Assembly (NCBI GenBank): GCA_002411345.1
Contig: DHSL01000050.1
Location: 32,159 to 96,158, forward strand
Direction: 5' to 3'
DNA from: Bacteroidales bacterium UBA5287
Lineage (GTDB): Bacteria; Bacteroidota; Bacteroidia; Bacteroidales; Dysgonomonadaceae
Length of the DNA stretch: 64,000 nucleotides
The notes beneath the pieces were generated by a model. That model was given only the letters and a program-made list of their open reading frames with translations, searched no databases and was not told where the DNA came from. Both the position numbers and the translations under genes were made by a program. Below, piece after piece: positions 37,043 through 45,899 of this stretch (its first letter is position 1; each line of letters begins with the position of its first letter).

Positions 37043-38349
37043 TGAATAAAGATAAAAGAATAATTGATTACGATGCTTTGGTTATAGGTGCAGGTATCGC
37101 AGGTGGCGAGACTGCTCTGAATCTGGCAAATAACGGCTACAAAGTGTTGCTGGTAGAAAAGGATCGTTCAATTGGAGGAAAAATGATTTTGCTGAGCAAA
37201 GTCTTTCCCACTCTCGATTGTGCAGCATGCATCACAACTCCTAAGGTCTCGGAGATTGCACGTCATAAGAATATAACTATTTTCACGGAAAGTGAAGTGA
37301 CTAACATAACCAAGAATGTCGAAAATAAGTTTACAGCACAAATCACAAAAAAACCTCGCTATGTGCATGTGGAAGATTGTACGGCATGTCAACTTTGCGA
37401 AAAAGTTTGTCCGGTAAATGTACGCGATCAATACCAATTTGGACTGATAGGAAGAAAAGCGGCTTTTATCCCTTTCAGCATAGCTAACCCAAAAGCAGCG
37501 GCAATTGATATTGAAAATTGTACTTTATGCGGGGCGTGCGAAAAGGTTTGCCCTACTCATTGCATAGATTTTACAATGGAAACGGAATATTATGAGTTGC
37601 ATGCAAAAACTGTTATCATGGCTACGGGATTCAATCTTTTTGATCCCTTGGAAATGCCTCGATATGGGTATAATCAATATAAAAATGTGATCACTTCCAT
37701 GCAAATGGAACGGGAAATTGCACCTACTCGTCCTTACAATACAATTTTACGTCCGGGGGACGGAAAGGTGCCTGATAAAATTGCCTATGTTTTGTGCGTG
37801 GGCTCGCGCGACAAAACAGTTGGAAATCCAATCTGCTCTCAGGTTTGCTGCATGTATTCCATTAAACAGGCTCAACTTCTAATGGGGGCTTTACCCATGG
37901 CGGATGTAACAATTTATTATATAAATATTCGGTCGTTTGGTAAAGGATTTGAAGAATTCTACCAACAGGCTAAGGGTATGGGAGTGAATTTTATCAAAGG
38001 AAAAATTGCCAAAATAACGGAAAAAGAAAATGGTAATCTGATCCTGAGATACGAAGATATAAATGAAGGGGTTCTAAAAGAGGCTGAACATGACATGGTG
38101 GTACTTTCGGTAGGAGCAAAATCCAATCCTACGGCTAAAACAATTTTTGATAATGGAACTCTTAAATTCGACCAGCTTAACTTTATAGCACAGAGCGATT
38201 TAATGGAGAGCCCTTCAAAGACAAATATCGATGGTGTTTTTGTTGCAGGAACAGCAAGTGGTCCCATGGACATTCCTGATTCAATTCTTTCAGCTGGATC
38301 GGCTTCATCTGAGGCAATCAGTTATTTAATTCAAAATGAACTGGCATGA
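37042..38349 (+). CDS. HdrA-like flavoprotein, QmoA-like
   Basis: A 435-residue FAD and iron-sulfur protein. FAD-binding GAGIAGGETALNLA is near the N-terminus; the HdrA/QmoA stretch VFPTLDCAACITTPK follows near residue 55. Two ferredoxin motifs, DCTACQLCEKVCPVN and NCTLCGACEKVCP, can carry two 4Fe-4S clusters. CSQVCCMYSIKQA is the HdrA C-terminal signature. Length fits QmoA. The TTG at 37039 is possible, but ATG 37042, overlapping the previous stop by one base, is better. Likely forms a membrane-attached electron-transfer complex with the next genes. Confidence 0.85.
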   Translation: MNKDKRIIDYDALVIGAGIAGGETALNLANNGYKVLLVEKDRSIGGKMILLSKVFPTLDCAACITTPKVSEIARHKNITIFTESEVTNITKNVENKFTAQITKKPRYVHVEDCTACQLCEKVCPVNVRDQYQFGLIGRKAAFIPFSIANPKAAAIDIENCTLCGACEKVCPTHCIDFTMETEYYELHAKTVIMATGFNLFDPLEMPRYGYNQYKNVITSMQMEREIAPTRPYNTILRPGDGKVPDKIAYVLCVGSRDKTVGNPICSQVCCMYSIKQAQLLMGALPMADVTIYYINIRSFGKGFEEFYQQAKGMGVNFIKGKIAKITEKENGNLILRYEDINEGVLKEAEHDMVVLSVGAKSNPTAKTIFDNGTLKFDQLNFIAQSDLMESPSKTNIDGVFVAGTASGPMDIPDSILSAGSASSEAISYLIQNELA

Positions 38350-40070
38350 AAAATAGAATAGGTGTTTATATTTGTCATTGCGGTGGTAACATATCTGATT
38401 ATGTGGATGTTGAAAAAGTACGCCAGGCAGTGGAACATGAAGAGGGGGTTGTATTATCAAAAACTTCAATGTTTGCTTGTTCTGATTCCAATCAAAATGA
38501 AATGGTCAACGACATAAAAGAATTTGGTTTAGATGGGGTTATTGTGGCTTCGTGTTCACCTAAATTGCATCTGACTACTTTCAGAAATGTCACGGAACGG
38601 GGAGATTTGAATAAATATACTTATGTTCACGCAAATATCAGAGAACAAGGGTCTTGGGCACACTCGGACGATACGGATGGGGCCACGGAAAAAGCTATTC
38701 ATCTGGTCAAAGCGGCTATTGCGAAATCACGTTACGCTGAACCTCTATACACTAATCAATTTGAGGCAGAGAAAACTATTGCCGTTATTGGTGGGGGAAT
38801 CGCGGGACTGAAAGCTGCTATATCACTGTCTGACAAAAAATCAACGGTTATTCTGATAGAAAAGAATGACAAAATTGGTGGACATACGGCTGAATGGGGC
38901 GACTTATTTATGTCGGACGAGAAAGGTAACGAACTTATCAATCGTATATACAGCGATCTAGCTCAACGTGAAAATGTTACAATTCTTACTGGGGCAGAAG
39001 TAGCTTCTTCGAAAGGTAGTATTGGTAATTTTACTCTAAAAATACGAAAAAGACCCAACAACGAAAGTGATCCAATGGAAATTATGGAGGTGAATGTGGG
39101 TTCTGTTGTCGTGGCAACGGGATTCGACCATTATGTTCCTCAAAAAGGAGAGTTTGATTACATGATAAATGATAACATAATAACGCTTCCTGAATTTAAA
39201 CAACTGGTTGATAAATCAACGGGAAACAGATTGGTGTACAAAGGAAAAGAAATAAACAATATCGCATATATATATTGTGTTGGAAGTCGACAGGAGGATG
39301 GTGAAAATACTTATTGCTCTCGCTTTTGTTGTACGTCAGTGATTCATACGGCAATTGTGGCGAAAAAGAAATTCAAGAATATAAATAATATTCATCTCAA
39401 CAGGGGTATTAGGACGTATGGCAAACAGGAATTGCTTTATTCGGAATCGCTTGAATTGGGTGATATATATCTGCAATTCGACTATAATAATCCTCCACAA
39501 ATCGCCACGGAAGGGAAAAAAACTGTTGTAACGGTGAAAGATATTCTTTCGGCTGGCAAAGAATTAACACTAGAGACTGATCTGATAGTTTTGGTGACGG
39601 GAATGGTTCCTAGAGCGGATCAATCAATTGGTACTATGTTCAAATTGCCAAAAGGAAGGGACAAATTCTTTAATGAAATTCATATGAAACTGCGTCCGGT
39701 GGAAACAGTTATTGATGGAATAACAATAGCTGGTGCTTGCCAGGGACCAAAAAACATTTCTGAATCGGTCAACTCAGCACTATCGGCTGCTACAAAATCT
39801 TATTCATACATCAGTAAGGGTACTCTGGAAACAGAACCGATTGTGGCAGAAATAAATCAGGATTTATGTGTTTGGTGTGGAAAATGTCAAGAGGCTTGCC
39901 CTTTTGATGCTATTGAAAAACAGGAGGTCAACGGCAAACCAATAGCAATTGTAAATACCTCAGTATGTAAGGGATGCGGCATGTGCGCGCCTATTTGCCC
40001 TGAAGATGCAATAAATTTGATAGGATATACAAGTGAAGAAATAATGAGTATGATCGATGTATTAGCTTAA
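38346..40070 (+). CDS. HdrA-like flavoprotein, QmoB-like without its MvhD domain
   Basis: A 574-residue HdrA homologue. It has N-terminal GVYICHCGGNISDYVD and VASCSPKLH, FAD-binding VIGGGIAGLKAA, YCSRFCCTS, and two C-terminal ferredoxin motifs DLCVWCGKCQEACP and VCKGCGMCAPICP. QmoB proteins are about 750 residues because they end in an MvhD domain; here that domain is encoded separately upstream (36629-37042). The start overlaps the QmoA-like stop by 4 bases (ATGA), pointing to coupled translation. Confidence 0.85.
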   Translation: MKNRIGVYICHCGGNISDYVDVEKVRQAVEHEEGVVLSKTSMFACSDSNQNEMVNDIKEFGLDGVIVASCSPKLHLTTFRNVTERGDLNKYTYVHANIREQGSWAHSDDTDGATEKAIHLVKAAIAKSRYAEPLYTNQFEAEKTIAVIGGGIAGLKAAISLSDKKSTVILIEKNDKIGGHTAEWGDLFMSDEKGNELINRIYSDLAQRENVTILTGAEVASSKGSIGNFTLKIRKRPNNESDPMEIMEVNVGSVVVATGFDHYVPQKGEFDYMINDNIITLPEFKQLVDKSTGNRLVYKGKEINNIAYIYCVGSRQEDGENTYCSRFCCTSVIHTAIVAKKKFKNINNIHLNRGIRTYGKQELLYSESLELGDIYLQFDYNNPPQIATEGKKTVVTVKDILSAGKELTLETDLIVLVTGMVPRADQSIGTMFKLPKGRDKFFNEIHMKLRPVETVIDGITIAGACQGPKNISESVNSALSAATKSYSYISKGTLETEPIVAEINQDLCVWCGKCQEACPFDAIEKQEVNGKPIAIVNTSVCKGCGMCAPICPEDAINLIGYTSEEIMSMIDVLA

Positions 40071-40074
40071 AATT

Positions 40075-40350
40075 ATGGAAATAGAAGTAGGAAAAACAGC
40101 TAAATATCTCCGGGAGAAACAAGGGGTCCCGGAGCATCTGAAGGAGGAATTGAAAGAATTCAACAGAATAAAAAAGGCAATATCGGAAGCACTTAAAAAT
40201 GAGGAGTTAACAATTGCTCAACTATCGGAAAAATTGAAGATGTCGAATTCGGAAACGATGTATTTTGTAACGACGTTAGTAAAATATGGAGTTGTGGCAG
40301 TGGGTGAGATTGATGATATGGACGAATATTATTCTTATAAATTGGCATAG
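40075..40350 (+). CDS. Small winged-helix-like protein of unknown role
   Basis: A 91-residue protein with helix-turn-helix-like centre (LTIAQLSEKLKMSNSETMYF, then VTTLVKYGVVAVG), similar in shape to MarR/ArsR winged helices but without long DNA-binding arms. It lies 4 bases after the QmoB-like gene and 2 bases before the QmoC-like gene, so it is embedded between subunit genes. It could be a regulator, or a small structural subunit that uses the fold for protein contacts. I do not recognise a named family. Confidence 0.65.
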   Translation: MEIEVGKTAKYLREKQGVPEHLKEELKEFNRIKKAISEALKNEELTIAQLSEKLKMSNSETMYFVTTLVKYGVVAVGEIDDMDEYYSYKLA

Positions 40351-40352
40351 AT

Positions 40353-41417
40353 ATGGCTACGAAAATAAATCCGGCTTTTTCAAAGGAGCTGAAAAAATAT
40401 GGGACTGTGAATATGAACGCGTGCTACAATTGTGGAACGTGTACGGCAATATGCTCTTTGTCAACCAACGACGAATCTTTTCCACGCGAAATGGTTCGCA
40501 ATAGTGTGCTGGGACTGGAAGATGAAATAAAATCGTCGCTAAAACCATGGGAATGTTACTATTGCGGCGAATGTACGACTAATTGTCCGCAAGAGGCGAA
40601 CCCGGGTGAACTGATGATGTCGCTTAGAAGATGGTTGACGGCAAAATATGATTGGACGGGACTCTCGGGATTACTGTACAAATCGCTTCCTCTCACAATT
40701 CTTGCAATGGCAATAGTATTCGTGGCTGTATTGTTTTTTGCTGATTCTGTGAGTTATAACCTGGAACAGATGCTTCATTTCGGACATTATTTCGAAATAA
40801 TTGCTATTGGAATTATGATGGTTGTGATTTTTCTACCAAACCTGCTGACAATGTGGTATTTCACTATCGTAAAAACAAATACAAAGGTGCCGTTTAAATA
40901 TTATTTTACGGCTCTGAAGGATTTATTTGTCAATATGTTCACTCAAAAACGTTCAAAAGATTGCGACGAAAAAAACAATTTCAGATGGCTCGAACATCTG
41001 GTTTTAGTACTTTCATACTTGTCTTTACTGTTTACTACGGTGTTTCTGAACTGGTTCGCGACAAATAACGTATTCGTAATAATATTTGGATATGTGGTTA
41101 GTTTACTGATCTTTATGGTGACAATTCATTTCGTCTCTGATAGAGTAAAGAAAAACAAATCGTTGAACAAGTTCTCCCAACCTTCTGATTGGTTTTTTGT
41201 GATATGGTTACTATTAATGGGGATTACAGCGTTTTTAGTGCGACTGTTCATTGATATCGATTTATTGGAATCTAATAAATGGATGTACATAATCCACTTG
41301 ACTGTCTTGGCTCAATGGGCAATCATAATCGTACCTTTCGGTAAATGGACACATTTCCTGTATCGATCCTTCGGTATGTATTTCGCAAAACTGAAATCTA
41401 TAAAAGGTACAAAGTAA
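40353..41417 (+). CDS. HdrC/HdrE-like membrane subunit, QmoC-like
   Basis: A 354-residue fusion. The N-terminal 100 residues hold two 4Fe-4S motifs, CYNCGTCTAIC and CYYCGECTTNCPQEANPGE, as in HdrC. From about residue 112 there are six membrane helices, with histidines in LEHLVL, TIHFV, YIIHLTV and WTHFLYR that could bind haem b. This layout is that of QmoC, which passes electrons between the quinone pool and cytoplasmic Hdr-like subunits. Last gene of the operon. Confidence 0.85.
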   Translation: MATKINPAFSKELKKYGTVNMNACYNCGTCTAICSLSTNDESFPREMVRNSVLGLEDEIKSSLKPWECYYCGECTTNCPQEANPGELMMSLRRWLTAKYDWTGLSGLLYKSLPLTILAMAIVFVAVLFFADSVSYNLEQMLHFGHYFEIIAIGIMMVVIFLPNLLTMWYFTIVKTNTKVPFKYYFTALKDLFVNMFTQKRSKDCDEKNNFRWLEHLVLVLSYLSLLFTTVFLNWFATNNVFVIIFGYVVSLLIFMVTIHFVSDRVKKNKSLNKFSQPSDWFFVIWLLLMGITAFLVRLFIDIDLLESNKWMYIIHLTVLAQWAIIIVPFGKWTHFLYRSFGMYFAKLKSIKGTK

Positions 41418-41712
41418 TATTTGTACCTTTTTCACCCACCATCAAAAATGCTATGTTCTCTCGTTCAGTTTCGTAACCATTAATATATGTACATCACATA
41501 TCACATGTTTCACTTTATTAACTTTACAGTCTTCCCATCCACCTCCCACCCTCCTCTCACTATGGTCTCACTAAAATTTAAAATTTCTCCAAAATAGTTT
41601 TATAGATATTTAACCTATGATTAAACTAATAAATTTTCCCATCATTTCACTTAATTCCTGATTCACCAATTCCCCATCCATCGCATCATTTCATCCTATA
41701 TGCCATCCTCAA

Positions 41713-41830
41713 ATTCCCCACCCTTCCTGACTTCCCCAACACAACTGTAATGCCAATTTCCCCACTCTTCCTGACTTCCTCAACACACCCAAAAAGACTA
41801 ACTCCCCACTCTTTCCGACTTCCCTAACCA
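41713..41830. repeat. Three imperfect direct repeats, pyrimidine-rich
   Basis: The core TTCCCCACTCTTCCTGACTT with small variations begins near 41714, 41758 and 41801, so the period is about 43-44 bases. The third copy is the most divergent. Confidence 0.7.
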
Positions 41831-41860
41831 AAAACCTCCCTCTTAACAATACCTACAAAA

Positions 41861-41895
41861 AAGTCGAGAAACAGAATACTTCTGTTCCCCGACTT
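41861..41895 (-). terminator. Terminator for the acyl-CoA dehydrogenase operon
   Basis: An interrupted stem (AAGTCG/CGACTT outer and ACAGAA/TTCTGT inner) followed on the minus strand by a run of six T. It lies 26 bases past the stop of the acyl-CoA dehydrogenase gene. Confidence 0.65.
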
Positions 41896-41920
41896 ATTGA
41901 CTATGAACTATGAACTTTTT

Positions 41921-43639
41921 TTAATCGTTTAATTCTGGTTTAAAATATCCCAGATCTTCAACGTTTGATTTAGTAACAAAATTATAGTTTTTGATTACTT
42001 CGGCTTGACCGTAAATAATATATACTTCTGCAGAACGACGGAACATATCAGGATTTTTATTGGCATCACGAACCAATAAATGACCCATAATAATGTGTCC
42101 GGCAGTTTCTACCAATCGACGTGAATGGAAATCTAAATATTCCTCATCGCGTGGAGCAGCAACAATTTCTGTCAGTTTCTCATACATCTGAGTCATCTTT
42201 GAAAGCTTACGTTTCAATGACTCAAGCTCTGGAGATACTGGCATCGCCTCATATTCCTTGATTCGTTGTAAGTATGTGCCGGTTGTCACATGACGAATTG
42301 CAGCTACTACCTGCAATTGCGTTGTTCCTTCATAAATATTGGTGATGCGGGCATCGCGAAACAATCGTTCGCATTTATAATCTTTCATGAAACCCGATCC
42401 TCCATGCACTTGAATTGCATCAGATGCATTTTGATTGGCATATTCACTGCTCATTCCTTTTCCAAGTGGAGTAAATGCATCTGCCATTTTTGAATAGTAT
42501 TTCATTTCAGCTTTTTCTTCTTGAGTAAGTTTACGCTCTGAAGAAATATCTTCTAATGTTTTATACATATCTACAAAACGACATGTTTCGTACAATAAGG
42601 TACGTGACGCATCGGTTTTTGCACGCATGTTGGCAAGAATTTCATATACTGCTGGGAAATTGATGATCTCTTTATTGAACTGACGACGCTCCATAGCATA
42701 TTCATATGCTTCACGCGTAGCGGCTTCGCTAAGTCCAACGGATTGAGCCATAATCCCTAAACGGGCACCGTTCATTAACGACATAACATACTTAATGAGT
42801 CCCATTCTGCGGGTTCCTACCAACTCGGCTTTGGCATTTTTATATACCAATTCACAGGTTGGAGCTCCCTTGATTCCCATCTTGTTCTCGATACGACGAA
42901 CATTTACACCACCACTTTTCTTGTCATAAATAAACATGGATAATCCGCGTGCATCTTTAGTGCCTTCTTCTGAACGAGCCAATACTAAATGAATGTCGGC
43001 ATCACCGTTGGTGATAAATCTCTTTACTCCATTCAAATACCATTGATCTTCGGCTTGATTGTATGTTGCTTTCAACATAACTGCCTGCAAATCAGATCCT
43101 GCATCAGGCTCAGTCAAGTCCATAGACATTGTTTCACCTTCAACTATTCTAGGTAGATATTTGTTTTTCTGTTCTTCACTTCCAAATTCATAAATGGTTG
43201 CTGCACATTCCTGTAGCATCCATATATTTTGGAAACTTGCATCGGCGCGACTAACAATATCGGCTGATATCATATAAGGAACCATCGAGAAATTGAGACC
43301 GCCGTACTTGCGACCAAGTGTCATACCCATTAATCCTGCTTTATTTAAAGCATCCAGATTCTCTGAGGTTTTTGGTGCATAAGATACTCTATTTTGATCC
43401 AAAGTTGGACCTGTATGATCAACTTCTTCGGAATTGGACTCAACAATTTCACCACAAATTTCACCAACTACTTCTAACACTTTGTCATAACTGTCCAATG
43501 TGTCCTCAAAATCAATTGGAGCATAATCATATGATTCTTTGTCAGCGTAGTTCCTTTCTTTTAATTCCACAATTCGCTTCATCAACGGATGTTGAAGATA
43601 GTGCTTGAATTGAGGTGTATCTGTATAAAAATTTGACAT
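41921..43639 (-). CDS. Acyl-CoA dehydrogenase with C-terminal extension
   Basis: A 572-residue FAD enzyme of the acyl-CoA dehydrogenase family, about 190 residues longer than classical members. The N-terminal domain has MSMDLTEPDAGSDLQAV, and the core has EYANQNASDAIQVHGGSGFM and the ITNIYEGTTQLQV segment that carries the catalytic glutamate in short-chain enzymes. The last 120 residues form a helical extension. It oxidizes acyl-CoA to enoyl-CoA, or reduces crotonyl-CoA, using the electron-transfer flavoprotein encoded just upstream. Confidence 0.9.
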   Translation of the reverse strand: MSNFYTDTPQFKHYLQHPLMKRIVELKERNYADKESYDYAPIDFEDTLDSYDKVLEVVGEICGEIVESNSEEVDHTGPTLDQNRVSYAPKTSENLDALNKAGLMGMTLGRKYGGLNFSMVPYMISADIVSRADASFQNIWMLQECAATIYEFGSEEQKNKYLPRIVEGETMSMDLTEPDAGSDLQAVMLKATYNQAEDQWYLNGVKRFITNGDADIHLVLARSEEGTKDARGLSMFIYDKKSGGVNVRRIENKMGIKGAPTCELVYKNAKAELVGTRRMGLIKYVMSLMNGARLGIMAQSVGLSEAATREAYEYAMERRQFNKEIINFPAVYEILANMRAKTDASRTLLYETCRFVDMYKTLEDISSERKLTQEEKAEMKYYSKMADAFTPLGKGMSSEYANQNASDAIQVHGGSGFMKDYKCERLFRDARITNIYEGTTQLQVVAAIRHVTTGTYLQRIKEYEAMPVSPELESLKRKLSKMTQMYEKLTEIVAAPRDEEYLDFHSRRLVETAGHIIMGHLLVRDANKNPDMFRRSAEVYIIYGQAEVIKNYNFVTKSNVEDLGYFKPELND

Positions 43640-43687
43640 AATATTTGAATTTTTAACTTCCCTTTCAGGATAAGTAAGATGGTTTTT

Positions 43688-44707
43688 TTATTTAGAATTC
43701 TTTTTATAGTATTTAATCATCTTCGGAATAACAGTCTCCAAATCGCCGGTGATTACATAGTCGGCAATAGCGTTGATAGGAGCATTGGCATCATTATTAA
43801 TGGAAATAATAATTGAACTTTCCTGCATACCAGCTATGTGCTGTATCTGACCAGAAATTCCACATGCAATGTACAACTTAGGACGAACAGTAACCCCGGT
43901 CTGACCAATCTGACGCTCATGTTCGGTAAATCCGGCATCAACAGCTGCACGGGTCGCACCTACTTCTGCGCCTAAAAGATCAGCTAACTTATATAACAAA
44001 TTGAAGTTCTCTTTTGATCCAACACCGTAACCGCCTGATACTATAATTGGTGAATTCTTGATGTTTACTTTTGACTTTTCTATATGTCGGTCAATAATAG
44101 AAACCACAAAATCATCTTCTGAAACATAGTCATTTACATTATGTTCAACAACTTCGCCTTTATATCTCTGATCGTATATCTCTTTTTTCATTACTCCTTC
44201 TCTAACCGTTGCCATCTGTGGACGATGATCAGGATTAACAATAGTAGCAACAATATTTCCTCCGAATGCAGGACGAATTTGATATAATAGATTCTTATAT
44301 GACTTGCCTGACTTAGCTTCATCATAATCACCAATCTCTAACGATGTACAATCGGCTGTCAGTCCGCTACCTAATGTTGATGAAACACGGGGACCCAAAT
44401 CACGACCTATTATTGTTGCTCCCATCAAACAAATCTGGGGCTGTTCTTCTTTAAACAGTTTTACAAGAATTGATGTGTGTGGTAATGTTGTATAAGGAGA
44501 AAGTCTGTCATCCTCAAATATGTGCAATTTTTCAACGCCATATGGGAAAACTTGCATTGATACATCTGTTAGCTGCTTGCCTGCTGCAATTGCCTCTAAC
44601 TTACAACCAAGTTGATTCGCTAAAGAACGACCTTTTGTAAGTAATTCAAGACTAACATCGGCAACTAAGCCTTCTTCTACCTCTAAATATACAAATAAAT
44701 TATTCAT
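43688..44707 (-). CDS. etfA: Electron-transfer flavoprotein alpha subunit
   Basis: A 339-residue protein with the C-terminal FAD-binding domain signature, from VSGGYGVGSKENF through GQTGVTVRPKLYIACGISGQ to INNDANAPINAIADYVITGDL. It pairs with EtfB to carry electrons from or to the acyl-CoA dehydrogenase. It has no ferredoxin domain. It lies 48 bases before the dehydrogenase gene and 10 after etfB. Bifurcating and ordinary Etf cannot be told apart by eye. Confidence 0.95.
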   Translation of the reverse strand: MNNLFVYLEVEEGLVADVSLELLTKGRSLANQLGCKLEAIAAGKQLTDVSMQVFPYGVEKLHIFEDDRLSPYTTLPHTSILVKLFKEEQPQICLMGATIIGRDLGPRVSSTLGSGLTADCTSLEIGDYDEAKSGKSYKNLLYQIRPAFGGNIVATIVNPDHRPQMATVREGVMKKEIYDQRYKGEVVEHNVNDYVSEDDFVVSIIDRHIEKSKVNIKNSPIIVSGGYGVGSKENFNLLYKLADLLGAEVGATRAAVDAGFTEHERQIGQTGVTVRPKLYIACGISGQIQHIAGMQESSIIISINNDANAPINAIADYVITGDLETVIPKMIKYYKKNSK

Positions 44708-44717
44708 ATCTTTCTTT

Positions 44718-45590
44718 TTATCCTATTGTATGATTTGCTATTAACTCTTTCATCAACTCTTCAATTTCTGAATCGTCAGCAGATATTTGCTTGCTTTCTT
44801 TTGTCTGGAAGACAACATTCTCAACTTTTTTCACTTTCGTGGGTGATCCGGATAATCCGCAAAGTGTTGTGTCAGCCTCTACATCGGCTACACTCCATTC
44901 TGTTAAATTCAAATATGGACGAGCACTGTATAAATCTATGTAATCTATATTCTCTGACTGTCTTTCAGTAACAGTTTTTGCGTGTTTATATTTCTGTAGA
45001 AATTTGGCATTACGAGGACGACAAGCATTTGCACTGCTATTTATCGTTAGTAACACCGGAAGCTTGCATTCTACAACTTCTACTCCATTATCTAAACGAC
45101 GTTTCACACGGACTTTGGTCTCATCTATCTCTTCAACATTCTCTGCATAGGTTACTTGAGGAATACCTAATTTCTCAGCTACCTGAGGCCCAACCTGAGC
45201 AGTATCACCATCAATAGCCTGACGACCGGATATAATAATATCAAAATCACCTATTTTCCTAATTGCCATGGAAAGGGCATAAGATGTTGCTAAAGTGTCT
45301 GCACCGGCAAACGCACGATCGGTAAGCAACACTCCGTCATCTGATCCACGGAATAATCCTTCACGAAGAATTTCTGCCGCACGTCCGGGACCCATCGTAA
45401 GAATAGTTATCTTTGAACCGGGATATTGATCTTTAATTCTTAATGCTTGCTCTAATGCATTTAGATCTTCCGGATTGAAGATTGCCGGCAATGCCGCTCT
45501 GTTTACAGTTCCATCAGCTTTCATTGCATCTTTCCCAACATTTCGAGTATCAGGAACCTGCTTAGCCAATACAATAATGTTAAAAGCCAT
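44718..45590 (-). CDS. etfB: Electron-transfer flavoprotein beta subunit
   Basis: A 290-residue protein with the AMP/FAD-binding EtfB pattern: KQVPDTRNV at the N-terminus, ILTMGPGRAAEILREGLFRG, and ISGRQAIDGDTAQVGPQVAE. Length is slightly above the usual 250-260 because of a C-terminal tail. It is first of a three-gene operon etfB-etfA-acyl-CoA dehydrogenase, preceded by a promoter box at 45634-45641. Confidence 0.95.
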   Translation of the reverse strand: MAFNIIVLAKQVPDTRNVGKDAMKADGTVNRAALPAIFNPEDLNALEQALRIKDQYPGSKITILTMGPGRAAEILREGLFRGSDDGVLLTDRAFAGADTLATSYALSMAIRKIGDFDIIISGRQAIDGDTAQVGPQVAEKLGIPQVTYAENVEEIDETKVRVKRRLDNGVEVVECKLPVLLTINSSANACRPRNAKFLQKYKHAKTVTERQSENIDYIDLYSARPYLNLTEWSVADVEADTTLCGLSGSPTKVKKVENVVFQTKESKQISADDSEIEELMKELIANHTIG

Positions 45591-45633
45591 CTTTTTAATA
45601 TATTATGATTAGTGTAGTTAAAATAAAAACAAA

Positions 45634-45641
45634 CAAATTTA
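45634..45641 (-). promoter_or_regulatory. Promoter box TAAATTTG for the etf operon
   Basis: Exact TAnnTTTG on the minus strand, 44 bases before the etfB start. Confidence 0.5.
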
Positions 45642-45759
45642 CGCATTTTTTTTCAGCTCCGACAATAGTTTATAAAAAAGTTCTTTAATTATAACCACAA
45701 TGTTTTTTTAATTCTTGAAAAAAAGTGGCTTTATACATTAAACCAATTAAACAAAAAAC

Positions 45760-45767
45760 TATCTTTG
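45760..45767 (+). promoter_or_regulatory. Promoter box TATCTTTG for the DUF6340 gene
   Basis: Exact TAnnTTTG, 133 bases before the start, giving a leader of about 125 bases. Confidence 0.5.
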
Positions 45768-45899
45768 TACAAAGCTGATGCTTTAATTTCGATATATTAT
45801 TAATGAAGAAAGTGAGTATTTTTACAATTACAACTGAGTAGTCAAATAAGTCGTAATTGAAATAATCAAAACACATAAAGAGATCAAATAAAGAATCGT

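Larger units (their letters stand above)
41418..41920. other. Pyrimidine-rich intergenic region between convergent genes
   Basis: Strongly C+T-rich on the plus strand, without a believable frame. It holds three imperfect direct repeats (41713-41830) and a terminator for the minus-strand operon (41861-41895). A segment at 41560-41577 matches 16589-16606 at 17 of 18 bases. Confidence 0.6.
45591..45899. other. Divergent promoter region
   Basis: Contains the etfB promoter box on the minus strand and the box for the DUF6340 gene on the plus strand, each listed separately. Nothing else is evident. Confidence 0.5.
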
